Under the pieces are notes generated by a model, which saw only the letters and a program-made list of their open reading frames with translations, did no database searches and had not been told where the DNA came from. Positions 27,321 through 38,600 of a stretch of DNA of 64,000 bases are shown here, one piece after another (position 1 is the first letter of the stretch; every line of letters starts with the position of its first letter). The DNA comes from Bacteroidetes bacterium GWA2_32_17. GTDB taxonomy: Bacteria; Bacteroidota; Bacteroidia; Bacteroidales; GWA2-32-17. Location: assembly GCA_001769035.1 (NCBI GenBank), contig MENF01000100.1:1-64000 (forward strand). Direction: 5' to 3'. Both the position numbers and the translations under genes were made by a program.

Positions 27321-29837
27321 TTATTTGTTTTGATTACTGTTTTCAATATCTACCATATATTCTGCATTGAGTCTAATCATTTCTTCCAAGTTAATTTTTC
27401 TTTTTTTAGATTGAATAATTACATTATTTAACCAATCAGGAGTATTTTTTATTTGGTCTATATAAAAATTAACTCTATTTTCCCGATTAATTAATTGTTT
27501 ACTAAAATTATCACTTAAAAGGATTTGATGATTGTTTTTAAATAATTCAGATTGATTATTATTTAATGATAGAATCGGACAATAAACATTAGTGTTAGCT
27601 TCCCGAATAAGTAAATCATCAATATACATGGTATCATTAGAAATAGCTCTTGTATCAATAAAAAGATTGCCAGTATTTTGTAATTTATAAACTTTAAATT
27701 TTAATTCAACTAAACTCCAATCACCAACTACTATTTCACAATATCGAGGGTCGGTATAGTAATTCCAATATCCTTTATTTTCCTGAGGGTCATATTCATC
27801 TATACATACAAACACACACGATCTTTCTTCTTTAGCATTGTTATACCAAAAACTTAATATATATTCCTTATTTGGATCAAAGGTGTTTGCTTCATATTTG
27901 AATAGATAACTTACGCCTGAACGGGGTAACGTAAAGCACCCTTTACCTCTGAATTTAATTTTAGAAGAATAATTATCAAAATTATTATAATAGATTAAAC
28001 CAGTTGTGTCAGATGTATATAGTCCCTTTCTATTAAAAAGAAATTGATTTAATGACATGTATTCATCAATTTCTTTTTGAACATTATATTCAAATAATTT
28101 CTCATAAGATATTTCATATAAGCTTATTAGCGAATCCTTTAATAATAAATCCGCTTTTGAAAGAATAGCTTGTTCATAAAATGTAAGAGGTTCATTTGAA
28201 AAAGAAATAAGAAATGGTTTTCTTAATTTAATATCACTGGCTATTTCTTTTGAATAAAATGCTGGAGCTAATACTTGAAGCTCTTTTTTGGCTTCGGTCA
28301 TAGAGGTTCTTGAAAGCATTGCACCAAGAACAGGTAATTTTGTGTAATATGATAGAACAAGGGTGTTTCGTAATGAATTGTGTGTTGCTTCTCGTTTAAA
28401 CCACTCGGAACCATTAAGAAAGAAGGGTAATGGTATAATAGCTTGATATTTAGATGTTTTTATGTTTTTTAATGCTCTTTTATAGTAATCGGGCAAATTA
28501 TCTTTTAAAAACAGATTATGTTCTTTAGTAATAAACCCCGAGAAAAAATAATGATAAGGTAATCCTTCATAAATATATGAGAGTGGAAGAAGTATAACAA
28601 TAAAAAAGCCAATATGTTTTCTTTGTTTAAACAACATAAAATTGTAAAATTTATTTATAATAAATACACAATAAACCGTGATTATAAAATAAAATAGCCA
28701 TGCAAATCTTCCTAAAGCTCTAAATTGTTTTAAAAACGGTGCCCAATCAAGAATAAACATCATCCCCCATCTAAATGGATAAGCCATTGAAAATAGAACA
28801 AAAATGACAGAAACGATAAGAATTACAATTATTTCGTTTGGAAACAATGTTTTTTTAATTTGATTTTTTTTCTTTAATATTAAAAGAATAATCGAATAAA
28901 AAATTACTGCAATAATTATAACATCGCTTAAAAAGCCAATGTATGCCATACCCTCACCATGTTGGTCGCTAAACAAATGAATTTTATCAAGGATTGGTCT
29001 TAATGGAGGAAAATATGGAAGAAAAACAGTATCCCATGTTGCATTATAAATTAGTAAACCAACAGGAGTAGTAGGTCTGTTTATATGAGTTTCTATTACT
29101 ATTACTATAATTGCAAAAATCAATAAAGGAACAAAAACCATAAAAATTAACGAAAGATAACCTTTCCAGTCTTTTTTTAATTTTTTAAACCCCAGTAAAT
29201 AATCAACAACCCAATATGCTAGTGCAAACATAACTAACACCATCCCAAGATATGAATGAATAAAAAACCAAAAAAGTGCCATTACTGAATACAATATACT
29301 CCATTTAATTTTATTTTGTGAATGATAAATTTTAATAATTATGTACCATGCTAAAGGAATTACAAAAGAATATGCAAGATGATAATGACCATATAGTCTG
29401 AAAATTTGAGGAGATAAAATTGTTATTGAAAATGCTCCAAAAACTGCTAAAAATTTATGAACTTTATAATGTAACAAAATAAGATATAAGAAATAAGCAC
29501 ATAAAACATAAGAAAAAATAATTAAAAAATTCATTATTCCTATTGCATAATTGCCAACTAAAGGGAATAATGCAGAAACTAATTTAACTGGTATTCCTAT
29601 TGATGGTTGAGCTGCTGCAAAAATAACATTATCATAATAAGGATAATTCATCCCTTTAAATTCAATATAAGAACTATCATTATTTATATGAAAAGCATAA
29701 GTATAATATGCTTGTATAGCATCACCTTCTGTATTGAACATATAGGAATTTGGTGATAAGATAACTTTATAATAAAATGTAAATAAAAATGAGATAGTAA
29801 GAAGAATTAATATTAACTGCGGAAGTCTCTTTTTCAT
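27321..29837 (-). CDS. Large polytopic membrane protein (YfhO/GT-C-like topology) with CBM-like domain and C-terminal helical module
   Basis: Many TM helices then soluble region; NLFIDTRAISNDTMYIDDLLIREA; C-terminus YIDQIKNTPDWLNNVIIQSKKRKINLEEMIRLNAEYMVDIENS. Confidence 0.6.
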   Translation of the reverse strand: MKKRLPQLILILLTISFLFTFYYKVILSPNSYMFNTEGDAIQAYYTYAFHINNDSSYIEFKGMNYPYYDNVIFAAAQPSIGIPVKLVSALFPLVGNYAIGIMNFLIIFSYVLCAYFLYLILLHYKVHKFLAVFGAFSITILSPQIFRLYGHYHLAYSFVIPLAWYIIIKIYHSQNKIKWSILYSVMALFWFFIHSYLGMVLVMFALAYWVVDYLLGFKKLKKDWKGYLSLIFMVFVPLLIFAIIVIVIETHINRPTTPVGLLIYNATWDTVFLPYFPPLRPILDKIHLFSDQHGEGMAYIGFLSDVIIIAVIFYSIILLILKKKNQIKKTLFPNEIIVILIVSVIFVLFSMAYPFRWGMMFILDWAPFLKQFRALGRFAWLFYFIITVYCVFIINKFYNFMLFKQRKHIGFFIVILLPLSYIYEGLPYHYFFSGFITKEHNLFLKDNLPDYYKRALKNIKTSKYQAIIPLPFFLNGSEWFKREATHNSLRNTLVLSYYTKLPVLGAMLSRTSMTEAKKELQVLAPAFYSKEIASDIKLRKPFLISFSNEPLTFYEQAILSKADLLLKDSLISLYEISYEKLFEYNVQKEIDEYMSLNQFLFNRKGLYTSDTTGLIYYNNFDNYSSKIKFRGKGCFTLPRSGVSYLFKYEANTFDPNKEYILSFWYNNAKEERSCVFVCIDEYDPQENKGYWNYYTDPRYCEIVVGDWSLVELKFKVYKLQNTGNLFIDTRAISNDTMYIDDLLIREANTNVYCPILSLNNNQSELFKNNHQILLSDNFSKQLINRENRVNFYIDQIKNTPDWLNNVIIQSKKRKINLEEMIRLNAEYMVDIENSNQNK

Positions 29838-29909
29838 ATGTAACCCTTGTTGTTTTTTGTCAAAGATATTAATACATTTTATACCTTAAAACATTTATTT
29901 AAAAATTAT

Positions 29910-29917
29910 TACTTTTG
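29910..29917 (+). promoter_or_regulatory. Bacteroidetes-type -7 box
   Basis: TACTTTTG matches TAnnTTTG, just upstream of the glycosyltransferase start. Confidence 0.45.
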
Positions 29918-29935
29918 CTAAATAAAAATATTATT

Positions 29936-30868
29936 ATGACTCAACAACAGCCAAAAATATCTATTATCATACCTTGTCATAACGAAGAGGGTAATATAGA
30001 ATTTCTATATTCTAAATTAAAGCAATCAATTATTGCTTTCCCATCGCATGAAATTATTTTTGTAGATGATGGAAGTACTGATAAAACAATCTTGAAAATT
30101 CGATTAATAGCTAGTAAAGATGCGTTTGTTAAATATATTTCTTTTTCAACTAATTTCGGACATCAAAATGCATTAAAAGCAGGTCTTGATTATTCTTCCG
30201 GCGATTGTGCCATTAGTATGGATGCTGATATGCAACACCCCCCTGAATTGATTCCTTTGTTAATTGAAAAATGGAAAGAAGGCTTTGAGGTGGTTTATAC
30301 TATCAGAAAGGAAGAAGAAAATATTCCATTTTTTAAAAAAGTTACTTCTACCCTTTTTTATAAACTTGCTGGGAAATTTTCAGAAACAAAGATATATCCG
30401 GGTGCTGCTGATTTTCGCTTATTAGATAAAAAAGTCGTTGATGAGATAAAAAAATTAAAGGAGAATTTTCTTTTTTTTAGAGGGCTTGTTAATTGGATGG
30501 GGTTTTCTCAATTTCCTATTGAATTTAAAGCTGAAGTAAGATATTCTGGTAAAACAAAATATTCTTTTAAACGAATGTTTAAATTTGCTTTGTCGGGGAT
30601 AACATCTTTTAGTACAAAACCTTTACAAATTTCAACAATCATAGGATCTATCATAGCATTATGCGCATTTATTTATGGTATTTATGCAATTTCAATAGCT
30701 TTATTTACTTATAACGTAGTACCCGGGTGGACATCTATGTTAGCTAGTGTTCTTTTTATTGGTGGTTTGCAGCTTATTATGATTGGAATATTAGGAGAAT
30801 ATATTGGTAAGCTCTTTATTGAAAATAAAAGAAGACCAAATTATATAATTAGGGAAAAAAATTTTTAA
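29936..30868 (+). CDS. Glycosyltransferase family 2 (GtrB/ArnC/DPM1-like)
   Basis: ISIIIPCHNEEGNIEFLYSKLK; FVDDGSTDKT; ISMDADMQHPPELIPLLIEKWKEGFEVVYTIRKEEENIPFFKK; two C-terminal TMs. Likely start MTQQQPK at 29936. Confidence 0.93.
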   Translation: MTQQQPKISIIIPCHNEEGNIEFLYSKLKQSIIAFPSHEIIFVDDGSTDKTILKIRLIASKDAFVKYISFSTNFGHQNALKAGLDYSSGDCAISMDADMQHPPELIPLLIEKWKEGFEVVYTIRKEEENIPFFKKVTSTLFYKLAGKFSETKIYPGAADFRLLDKKVVDEIKKLKENFLFFRGLVNWMGFSQFPIEFKAEVRYSGKTKYSFKRMFKFALSGITSFSTKPLQISTIIGSIIALCAFIYGIYAISIALFTYNVVPGWTSMLASVLFIGGLQLIMIGILGEYIGKLFIENKRRPNYIIREKNF

Positions 30869-30886
30869 TTTTTTAATTGTTTTTTC

Positions 30887-31579
30887 ATGACTGAAAATAA
30901 AAATAAGGATGATAAAATGTATTTTTTTGAGTCGTTTGCTGATGATTTTGACTCAAAAATGAATATGTATGATACAAACAAGAGATTACATGTAGTGTTT
31001 AATGAACTTTTAACTGAAGATATTCATGAGAAAAAGCTTCTTGATGCAGGCTGTGGTACAGGATGGTTTAGCAAATGGTCTGTTGAAAGAGGAGCTGATG
31101 TAACATCAATGGATTTAGGTGAAAACTTACTCTCAAAGGTAGAACAGAAATGTCATAGCAAGAGAATTGTTGGTTCAATATTGCAAATACCTTTTCCAAA
31201 TAATACTTTTGACATTGTTGTTTCGAGTGAAGTTATAGAACACGTACCTGATCCATTTCTGGCAATTTCAGAACTTTATCGTGTTCTTAAACCAAATGGG
31301 ATAATGGTTTTAACTACTCCTAATAAACTATGGTATTTTGCAATTTGGTTTGCAAATACTTTTAAACTAAGGACTTATGAAGGTCTTGAAAATTGGACAG
31401 GATGGTTTAAAATGAGAAAATATTTAAAAACGATTGGATTTAAAAACGTGCAAATGTCAGGAATTCACATGTTCCCTTTTGTAATAGCTTTTTTAAATCC
31501 TGTTTTAGATTTTTTCCATCGTTTTAATAAAAAATTAGGTCCCCTTATGCTAAATATGGCAATTAAAGCCAATAAGTAA
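30887..31579 (+). CDS. Class I SAM-dependent methyltransferase
   Basis: KKLLDAGCGTGWFSKWSVERGADVTSMDLGENLL; FDIVVSSEVIEHVPDPFLAISELYRVLKPNGIMVLTTPN. Confidence 0.93.
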   Translation: MTENKNKDDKMYFFESFADDFDSKMNMYDTNKRLHVVFNELLTEDIHEKKLLDAGCGTGWFSKWSVERGADVTSMDLGENLLSKVEQKCHSKRIVGSILQIPFPNNTFDIVVSSEVIEHVPDPFLAISELYRVLKPNGIMVLTTPNKLWYFAIWFANTFKLRTYEGLENWTGWFKMRKYLKTIGFKNVQMSGIHMFPFVIAFLNPVLDFFHRFNKKLGPLMLNMAIKANK

Positions 31580-31660
31580 CAGATATTAAATATGGTTATA
31601 GCGAAACTTCCTGTCAATTTTAACATTTTTACCAAGCGTTTGTCTCAATTGGACAATATC

Positions 31661-32377
31661 TCAATTAGTTAAAAAGTATTTGATTATACAATATGTTGCT
31701 CTAACCCCATCTTTCCATCCAATTTTTTTCCCATCGACATAAGTCCGTCCATAATACGAAATTCCCACTTCATAAATTCTAATGTTAGGTATTTTGGCAA
31801 TTTTTGCTGTTACTTCCGGCTCAAAACCAAAGCGTTTTTCTTTTAAATGCAACGATTGGATTGTTTCAGTTTTAAAGAGTTTATAACAAGTTTCCATGTC
31901 AGTTAGGTTAAGATTTGTAAACATATTTGAAAACTTTGTCAGAAACCTGTTTCCTATACTATGCCAATAATATAAAATTCTATGCGGGTTTCCACCCATA
32001 AAACGCGAACCAAAAACAACATCTGCAAATCCCTCAACAATTGGCTTAAGTAAATCATTGTATTCGCGTGGATCGTATTCCATATCGGCATCCTGAATAA
32101 TTAAATATTCGCCCGTAGCATGTGCTATTCCTGTGTGTAATGCTGCTCCTTTGCCTTTATTAAATTCGTGATTAAATATTTTTATATCTTCATTTTTATG
32201 ATTTTCGCAATATTCATTTAGAACTTGTAAGGTTGCATCTTTTGAACAATCGTTTACAATAATCAATTCTTTTTTAATATCAGCTATTAAAGTAACATCA
32301 AGAATTTTATCTAGAATGTTGTTAATAGTTTTCTCTTCGTTGTAAGCAGGAATAACTATTGAAAGTTTTGTGAACAT
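31661..32377 (-). CDS. Glycosyltransferase family 2 (DPM1-like)
   Basis: [53 protein letters not shown]. Confidence 0.93.
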   Translation of the reverse strand: MFTKLSIVIPAYNEEKTINNILDKILDVTLIADIKKELIIVNDCSKDATLQVLNEYCENHKNEDIKIFNHEFNKGKGAALHTGIAHATGEYLIIQDADMEYDPREYNDLLKPIVEGFADVVFGSRFMGGNPHRILYYWHSIGNRFLTKFSNMFTNLNLTDMETCYKLFKTETIQSLHLKEKRFGFEPEVTAKIAKIPNIRIYEVGISYYGRTYVDGKKIGWKDGVRATYCIIKYFLTN

Positions 32378-32484
32378 TTATAGTCATTAAATAATAAAGT
32401 ACAATATTAATAATTATTCTTTAAAAAATTTTGACTTTAAAAATTAAAGAATTTTTAATAATTTTTTCAATCTAAAAATTAACC

Positions 32485-32492
32485 TATTTTTG
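32485..32492 (+). promoter_or_regulatory. Bacteroidetes-type -7 box for efp
   Basis: TATTTTTG, ~24 bp upstream of the efp ATG. Confidence 0.45.
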
Positions 32493-32515
32493 CATAAAGA
32501 ATTTTATAAAAATTT

Positions 32516-33085
32516 ATGGCAAATACAGCAGATTTCAAAAACGGACTTTGTATTATTTACAACAACGATTTGTTTACAATTGTTGAATTTCAACATGTTA
32601 AGCCTGGCAAAGGTGGTGCTTTTGTTAGAACTAAATTAAAGAATTTAAAAACAGGGAAAGTTATTGATAACACTTTTAACTCTGGAGTTAAAATTGATTT
32701 AGCAAATATTGAACGTCGTTCATATCAGTTTTTATACAAAGACGATATGGGTTATAATTTTATGCATAACGAAACTTTTGAACAAATAAGTATTCCTGAA
32801 AATATGATTGAAATTCCTGGTTTACTAAAAGAAGGAATACAAATTTATATTGCATTTGATGCAAATACCGAAACGCCTCTTACCTGCGAACTACCACCTT
32901 TTATTGAGCTCAAAGTAACTTATACCGAACACGGATTAAAAGGCGATACTGCCTCATCAACGGCACTTAAAAAAGCAACTTTAGAAACAGGTCTCGAAAT
33001 TAAAGTACCACTTTTTATTAATGCTGGCGAAACAATAAAAGTTGATACACGCAACCTTAGTTACTCTGAAAGAGTCAGGAAATAA
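32516..33085 (+). CDS. efp: Elongation factor P
   Basis: [72 protein letters not shown]. Confidence 0.96.
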   Translation: MANTADFKNGLCIIYNNDLFTIVEFQHVKPGKGGAFVRTKLKNLKTGKVIDNTFNSGVKIDLANIERRSYQFLYKDDMGYNFMHNETFEQISIPENMIEIPGLLKEGIQIYIAFDANTETPLTCELPPFIELKVTYTEHGLKGDTASSTALKKATLETGLEIKVPLFINAGETIKVDTRNLSYSERVRK

Positions 33086-33212
33086 ATTTAAGATGATTGA
33101 TAAGATTGAGAAAAAAAGATTAAAAAGATTGACAAAAAAAGATTGAAAAGATTTATAAGACAAGATTGATAAGAAAGATTGAAGAAAAACCTGCAAACAA
33201 TGAACAATAATA

Positions 33213-33281
33213 ACAATGGTCACACAATAGTTAATACAATGGTCACACAATTGTTAATACAATGGTCACACAATTGTTTTC
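33213..33281. repeat. Three tandem 23-bp repeats
   Basis: acaatggtcacacaattgttaat x3 (last copy degenerates at the 3' end). Confidence 0.9.
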
Positions 33282-33306
33282 TAACTGCATTACAAATGCT
33301 GACAAT

Positions 33307-33365
33307 TGTATGACTATTGTATGACTATGTATGACTATTGTATGACTATGTATGACTATTGAATG
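33307..33365. repeat. Short tandem repeat, ~11-12 bp unit
   Basis: tgtatgactat(t) repeated about five times. Confidence 0.9.
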
Positions 33366-33468
33366 ACAGTGAGTTTTTTTGAACAGTGAACAGTGAACAG
33401 TCGGCAGTGAACGTAGAACAATAAACTTTTTAAACTTTTTTGAACAGTAAACTATAAAATACAAAAAG

Positions 33469-34407
33469 ATGAAACTTCCCAGACCATATAAAATTAGCGA
33501 AATTGCAGGTTTTTTGGGAATAACATTTATTGGCGACGAAAATGCACTTATTACAGGTGTTAACGAAATTCATAATATCGAGAAAGGCGACTTAACTTTT
33601 GCCGATAGTTCAAAGTATTATGAGCGGGCTCTTTTTAGCTCTGCAAATGCTATAATAATTAATACTAAACCTGAAAATACAAATAGTAAAAATTTAATTT
33701 TTTCCGAAGACCCTTTCCGCGATTATAATCGTTTTGTAAAACAATTTTTAAGTTTTACGCAAAGTCAACAGGCTATAAGTCCTACTGCTAAAATTGGGAA
33801 CAATACAATTGTTCAGCCAAATGTTTTTATTGGCGACAATGTTGTAATTGGCAATCATTGCGTAATTCACTCAAATGTAAGCATTTATCAAAACTGTATA
33901 GTTGGAGATAACGTTACAATTCACTCAAACACTGTAATTGGTGCCGATGCTTTTTATTATAAAAGAAAAGAAGATGGGTTAGAAAAACTTGAGTCGTGCG
34001 GAAATGTAATAATAAAAGATTTTGTTGAAATTGGTGCAAATTGTACCATTGACCGTGGAGTTAGTTCCAATACAATTATTGGCGAAGGAACAAAACTCGA
34101 TAATTTAATTCAAATTGGACACGATACAACAATTGGTCGAAATTGCATGTTTGCATCGCAAGTTGGTGTTGCTTCGGGAGTTACAATAGAAGATGATGTA
34201 ATATTATGGGGACAAGTTGGTATTCAAAAAGATATAACAATTGGCAAAGGGGCAGTTGTATTGGGGCAGTCGGGAGTTCCAAAATCGCTCGAAGGCGATA
34301 AAACATATTTTGGTTCTCCGGCAACAGAAGCACGCGAAAAAATGAAAGAAATAGCATACTTAAAACAAATACCTGTTTTAATTAAAATTTTAACCGAAAA
34401 ATTATGA
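33469..34407 (+). CDS. lpxD: UDP-3-O-acylglucosamine N-acyltransferase
   Basis: Left-handed beta-helix hexapeptides ([43 protein letters not shown]), N-terminal domain and C-terminal [15 protein letters not shown]-type helix typical of LpxD. Confidence 0.87.
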   Translation: MKLPRPYKISEIAGFLGITFIGDENALITGVNEIHNIEKGDLTFADSSKYYERALFSSANAIIINTKPENTNSKNLIFSEDPFRDYNRFVKQFLSFTQSQQAISPTAKIGNNTIVQPNVFIGDNVVIGNHCVIHSNVSIYQNCIVGDNVTIHSNTVIGADAFYYKRKEDGLEKLESCGNVIIKDFVEIGANCTIDRGVSSNTIIGEGTKLDNLIQIGHDTTIGRNCMFASQVGVASGVTIEDDVILWGQVGIQKDITIGKGAVVLGQSGVPKSLEGDKTYFGSPATEAREKMKEIAYLKQIPVLIKILTEKL

Positions 34408-35630
34408 CCGAAAAAGCATCTGTTAAACGATTGCAATTATCTAATTTTAAGTTAGATTCACTCTTAAGCATTACTCAAGCTATAAACGAAAACTTATCAA
34501 CAGATGGTTTGCTTAAACGTTACGAAAAAATTATTCGCGAAGATTTAGGAATTGGAAAAGTTTTACTTTATAGTTATAACAAATCATGGCAATGTATTTT
34601 AGCTTCGGGCGTCAAAGACGACTCGTATAAACAAATAAACGTAGAAAACGATTTGTTTTCTTTTCGCGAAATAACAAATGTTACAGCAATGGAACATTGT
34701 AAACTTGCTTCGTTTGATGTTGTTATTCCGGTATTTCATAAAGCAATGCCATTAGCTTATGTTCTTATAGGAGATATTGAAGAAGAACGCGATGGAATCA
34801 GTCCGGTAATTAAACATTTGCGTTTTTTTCAAACTTTAACAAACATTATAATTGTAGCTATCGAAAATAAAAGATTATATAGTGAACATTTAAATCAGGA
34901 AAGCATTCGTAAAGAAATGGAATTGGCTAGCAAAATGCAAACCAATTTAATTCCTAATCCTGATTCACTTCCCAAAAATGAATTTTTATATGTTGCAGCC
35001 TATTATCAGCCACATTATGAGGTGGGTGGCGATTATTACGATTGTTTAAAACTGAACAACAACGAATACGGCTTTTGTATTGCCGATGTATCTGGTAAAG
35101 GAATGTCGGCTGCACTTATAATGTCAAATTTTCAGGCTAGCTTAAGAGCTCTTTTTACTTCGAAAATTGATTTTAGTGAATTAGCTAAAAGATTAAATAA
35201 TATTGTTATAACAAATACAAATGGAGAAAAATACATAACAGTATTTTTAGCTAAATACAATACTTTATTACGCAAACTTACTTATATTAATGCAGGACAT
35301 ATTCCGCCTGTGTTTTTATCCGAAAAAAAAGAAATAAGTTATTTAAAAGAAGGCTGCACAGGATTTGGAATGTTACAGGAAATTCCAAAAGTAACAGTTG
35401 GTACAATTGATATTGAGCCGAATTCGAAACTCCTTTTATGTACCGATGGTATAGTTGAAATGGAAAATGATGATAATATTGAGTTCGGCACTTCAGAAAT
35501 TGAAAGATATATAGCTACTGAAGAAAATATGGATTCTGCTATTTGGAAAATTATGCAACGTTTAAATATTTTTAAAGGCCGAAAACCTTTTTTTGATGAT
35601 ATTTCTATTTTAGGAATTAAATTTTTATAA
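34404..35630 (+). CDS. SpoIIE-type PP2C phosphatase with N-terminal GAF-like region (RsbU-like)
   Basis: [83 protein letters not shown]. Confidence 0.92.
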   Translation: MTEKASVKRLQLSNFKLDSLLSITQAINENLSTDGLLKRYEKIIREDLGIGKVLLYSYNKSWQCILASGVKDDSYKQINVENDLFSFREITNVTAMEHCKLASFDVVIPVFHKAMPLAYVLIGDIEEERDGISPVIKHLRFFQTLTNIIIVAIENKRLYSEHLNQESIRKEMELASKMQTNLIPNPDSLPKNEFLYVAAYYQPHYEVGGDYYDCLKLNNNEYGFCIADVSGKGMSAALIMSNFQASLRALFTSKIDFSELAKRLNNIVITNTNGEKYITVFLAKYNTLLRKLTYINAGHIPPVFLSEKKEISYLKEGCTGFGMLQEIPKVTVGTIDIEPNSKLLLCTDGIVEMENDDNIEFGTSEIERYIATEENMDSAIWKIMQRLNIFKGRKPFFDDISILGIKFL

Positions 35631-35655
35631 AGAATAATTAATCTCTTAAGTTAAC

Positions 35656-35663
35656 TATTTTTG
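35656..35663 (+). promoter_or_regulatory. Bacteroidetes-type -7 box
   Basis: TATTTTTG, ~25 bp upstream of the ATG at 35688. Confidence 0.45.
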
Positions 35664-35687
35664 TAATTCAATTAACAATCTATACAA

Positions 35688-38600
35688 ATGAAAATCTGTA
35701 CAAACATTATAAAAGTAATACTGCTTTTTTGTGTTTTACAAACCACTCAAACTTTTGCTCAAGATTTTTCGGAACTTGGCTCAAAACGTATTAAATATTT
35801 TTCGGCCGAAGATTATAATGGACATTCCCAAAACTGGACTATTTTTCAAGATACTAACGGGATGCTTTACTTTGGTAATAACGATGGTATTTTAGAGTAC
35901 GATGGCGTATTATGGACTCGTTTAACCAGTTCAAATGTCCGTTGTTTTGCACAGGGCGAAAATAATAAAATTTACGCCGGAGGCGATGACGATTTTGGAT
36001 ATTTACAAAAAAATTCCAAAGCCAAAAGCACATGGGTTTCATTATCGAAAAATTTACCTGCAGAATATAAAAATTATGTTTCAGTTTTAAGTATTTTCAA
36101 ATCTGGCAACAAAATAGTTTTTTTTGCATTTAGGGGAATTTTTATTTACGAAAAAGATGTGCTTATAAAAGTAATTCGTCCCGAAACCGACTTTCGATTT
36201 GCTTTTAACTATCAGAATCATATTTATTTAAGACAAACTGATATTGGGTTAATGGAGTTTAGAAACAACAGCATTTATATGGTTTCTAATGGGAAATATT
36301 TTGCCGATAAACCTATATATATGTTTGCTCCGTTCGATAAAGAACATGCAATTATTGCCACTAAACAAAATGGTCTTTATCTTGTAAATATCAATAATTT
36401 AAAAAACTACAAATTGCCACTTGATTCTGTTTATACTCCTTTTAAAACCGAAGCCGATAATTTTTTCTCGACAAATAACATTTCGCATGGGACATTATTA
36501 AAAGATGGGAATTATGCTTTTGGTTCGGCTATGAGCGGAATGTTAATTATTGACAACAAAGGTCATTTAAAAAGAATTTTTAATAAACAAACCGGCTTCC
36601 CTATAAGTAATATAAATTGTGTATTTAACGACCGCGAAAATAATTTATGGCTTGCCTTAAACAACGGAATTATTTATATTGAAATGAACAGCCCTTTGAA
36701 TTTTTTTGGCGAAGAATCGGGATATCAGGGAATACCTGTTTGTGTTATGAATTTTAAGGGCAATTTTTATCTCGGAACACTTACAGGGCTTTACTTATTA
36801 ACATATAACAAAAGCATATCACAACAAAGTGCATCATATTATAATTTTAAGCTGTTAACTAAAGATTATAACAGTTTTATGGTTCTAGATACAGTTGATA
36901 ACAAATTGCTTGCAGCAACCCGATATGGACTTTTCGAAATAGATGGCGAAAAAGTAATACCGATTAAAAAAATGGAGTTTTCTTATACATTATTACATTC
37001 AAAAAAGAATCCAAATATTTTATATTCTAACAATTCGAACGGACTGGCTGTATTTAGCAAAATTAATTACAAATGGGTATATTCGGGGCGTATTAAAGAG
37101 ATTGACCATGAAGTAAGATATATTTACGAAGAAAAGGATGGAACTTTATGGATTAACGGTAATAATAACGATATTTTAAAACTTAGCTTTAATAATAAAG
37201 ATTTTTACCGACCAACATTTACTGTTTACGATTCTTCAAAAGGGATTCCCAACGAAATAACCCCTGTAATAATAAAAAACACTAATAACTTATCTGTTTT
37301 ATCGCCAGGTAAAGGATATTATCGTTATTATTCAGAAAAATCGCCTGTTGGTAAAAAAGACCATTTTTATAACGACCCGTTTTTTCCAGATATAATGCCT
37401 GTAACAAATGATTCTATAATATATTATCTTTCAACATCTGTTAACGATTCTGTTGTTTATGCCTTAACTGTAAAACAAGGTTTAATTAAAATAACTTATA
37501 GAAACAATAATCCAATGATTGATGTTATTACATCGGGAATGGGACAAGGCATCGCAACCTTCTTTTTATATCCCGACATTAAAAATAATTTATTATGGTT
37601 TTCGAATTTTAAAGGATTATATTCGGTTAACTTAAATAAACAAAAAACCGAAAACATTAAATTTATAACAAACATTAATTTTATAACAATTGGCAAAGAT
37701 TCTATAGTTTTTGCAAGTAATGACACAAATTTCTTTGCCGATATTCCATTTATTAAAAACTCTATATCTATTAATTTTGCTGCATTGTTTTATCAGGGAA
37801 GCGAAAACAATTTGTATAAATATTATTTAGAAGGATTAGACGAAAAATGGTCAAACTGGACAAAAGAAAAATATGTAACATATAACTTTTTACCCGAAGG
37901 GACATATGCTTTTCGTGTAATAGGAAAAAATATTTATGGACATGAAGGCAAACAAGCTGTTTATAAATTTATAATTCTGCCTCCGTGGTACCGAACATGG
38001 TGGGCATATTCAATTTATGGAATTTTTGTAATTTTAATTATAATTGTTATAACAATTATATATGGCAAACAGTTAAAATCCAGAAATATTAAACTCGAAG
38101 AAATGGTGCAAAGCCGTACTGCTCAAATTAAAAAACAAAGTACCGAAATAGAATTAAAAAATACTCAACTTAGCGAAATAAACAAACAATTAGAAAAACT
38201 TTCAATTGTAGCACGCGAAATTGAAAATTCTGTGATGATAATGGATTCGGTTGGTAGGTTTGAGTGGATTAACGATGCCTTTATCAGGTTATACGGATAT
38301 ACATTACAGGAGCTAATTAACAAACATGGCGACAATTTAGTAGGATATAGCCAGTATCCTTACATTCAGCAAGTAATTACAGATTGCGTAAAAAATAAAA
38401 TACCATATTCTTATGAAACAACCATAACAAATAAAAACGCTCAACAGTTATGGACAAATACAACTCTTACTCCAATTATAGATAAAAATGGAAACGTTAT
38501 TAAAATTATTGCTATTGACTCCGATATAACAAAGTTAAAATTAATTGAAAAACAACTAATCGAACAAAACAGCGAAATTCAAACACAAAAGCAATTATTA

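Noticed and set aside
33213-33365. Possible CRISPR array
   Set aside because: Repeats are directly tandem with no unique spacers and no cas genes nearby.
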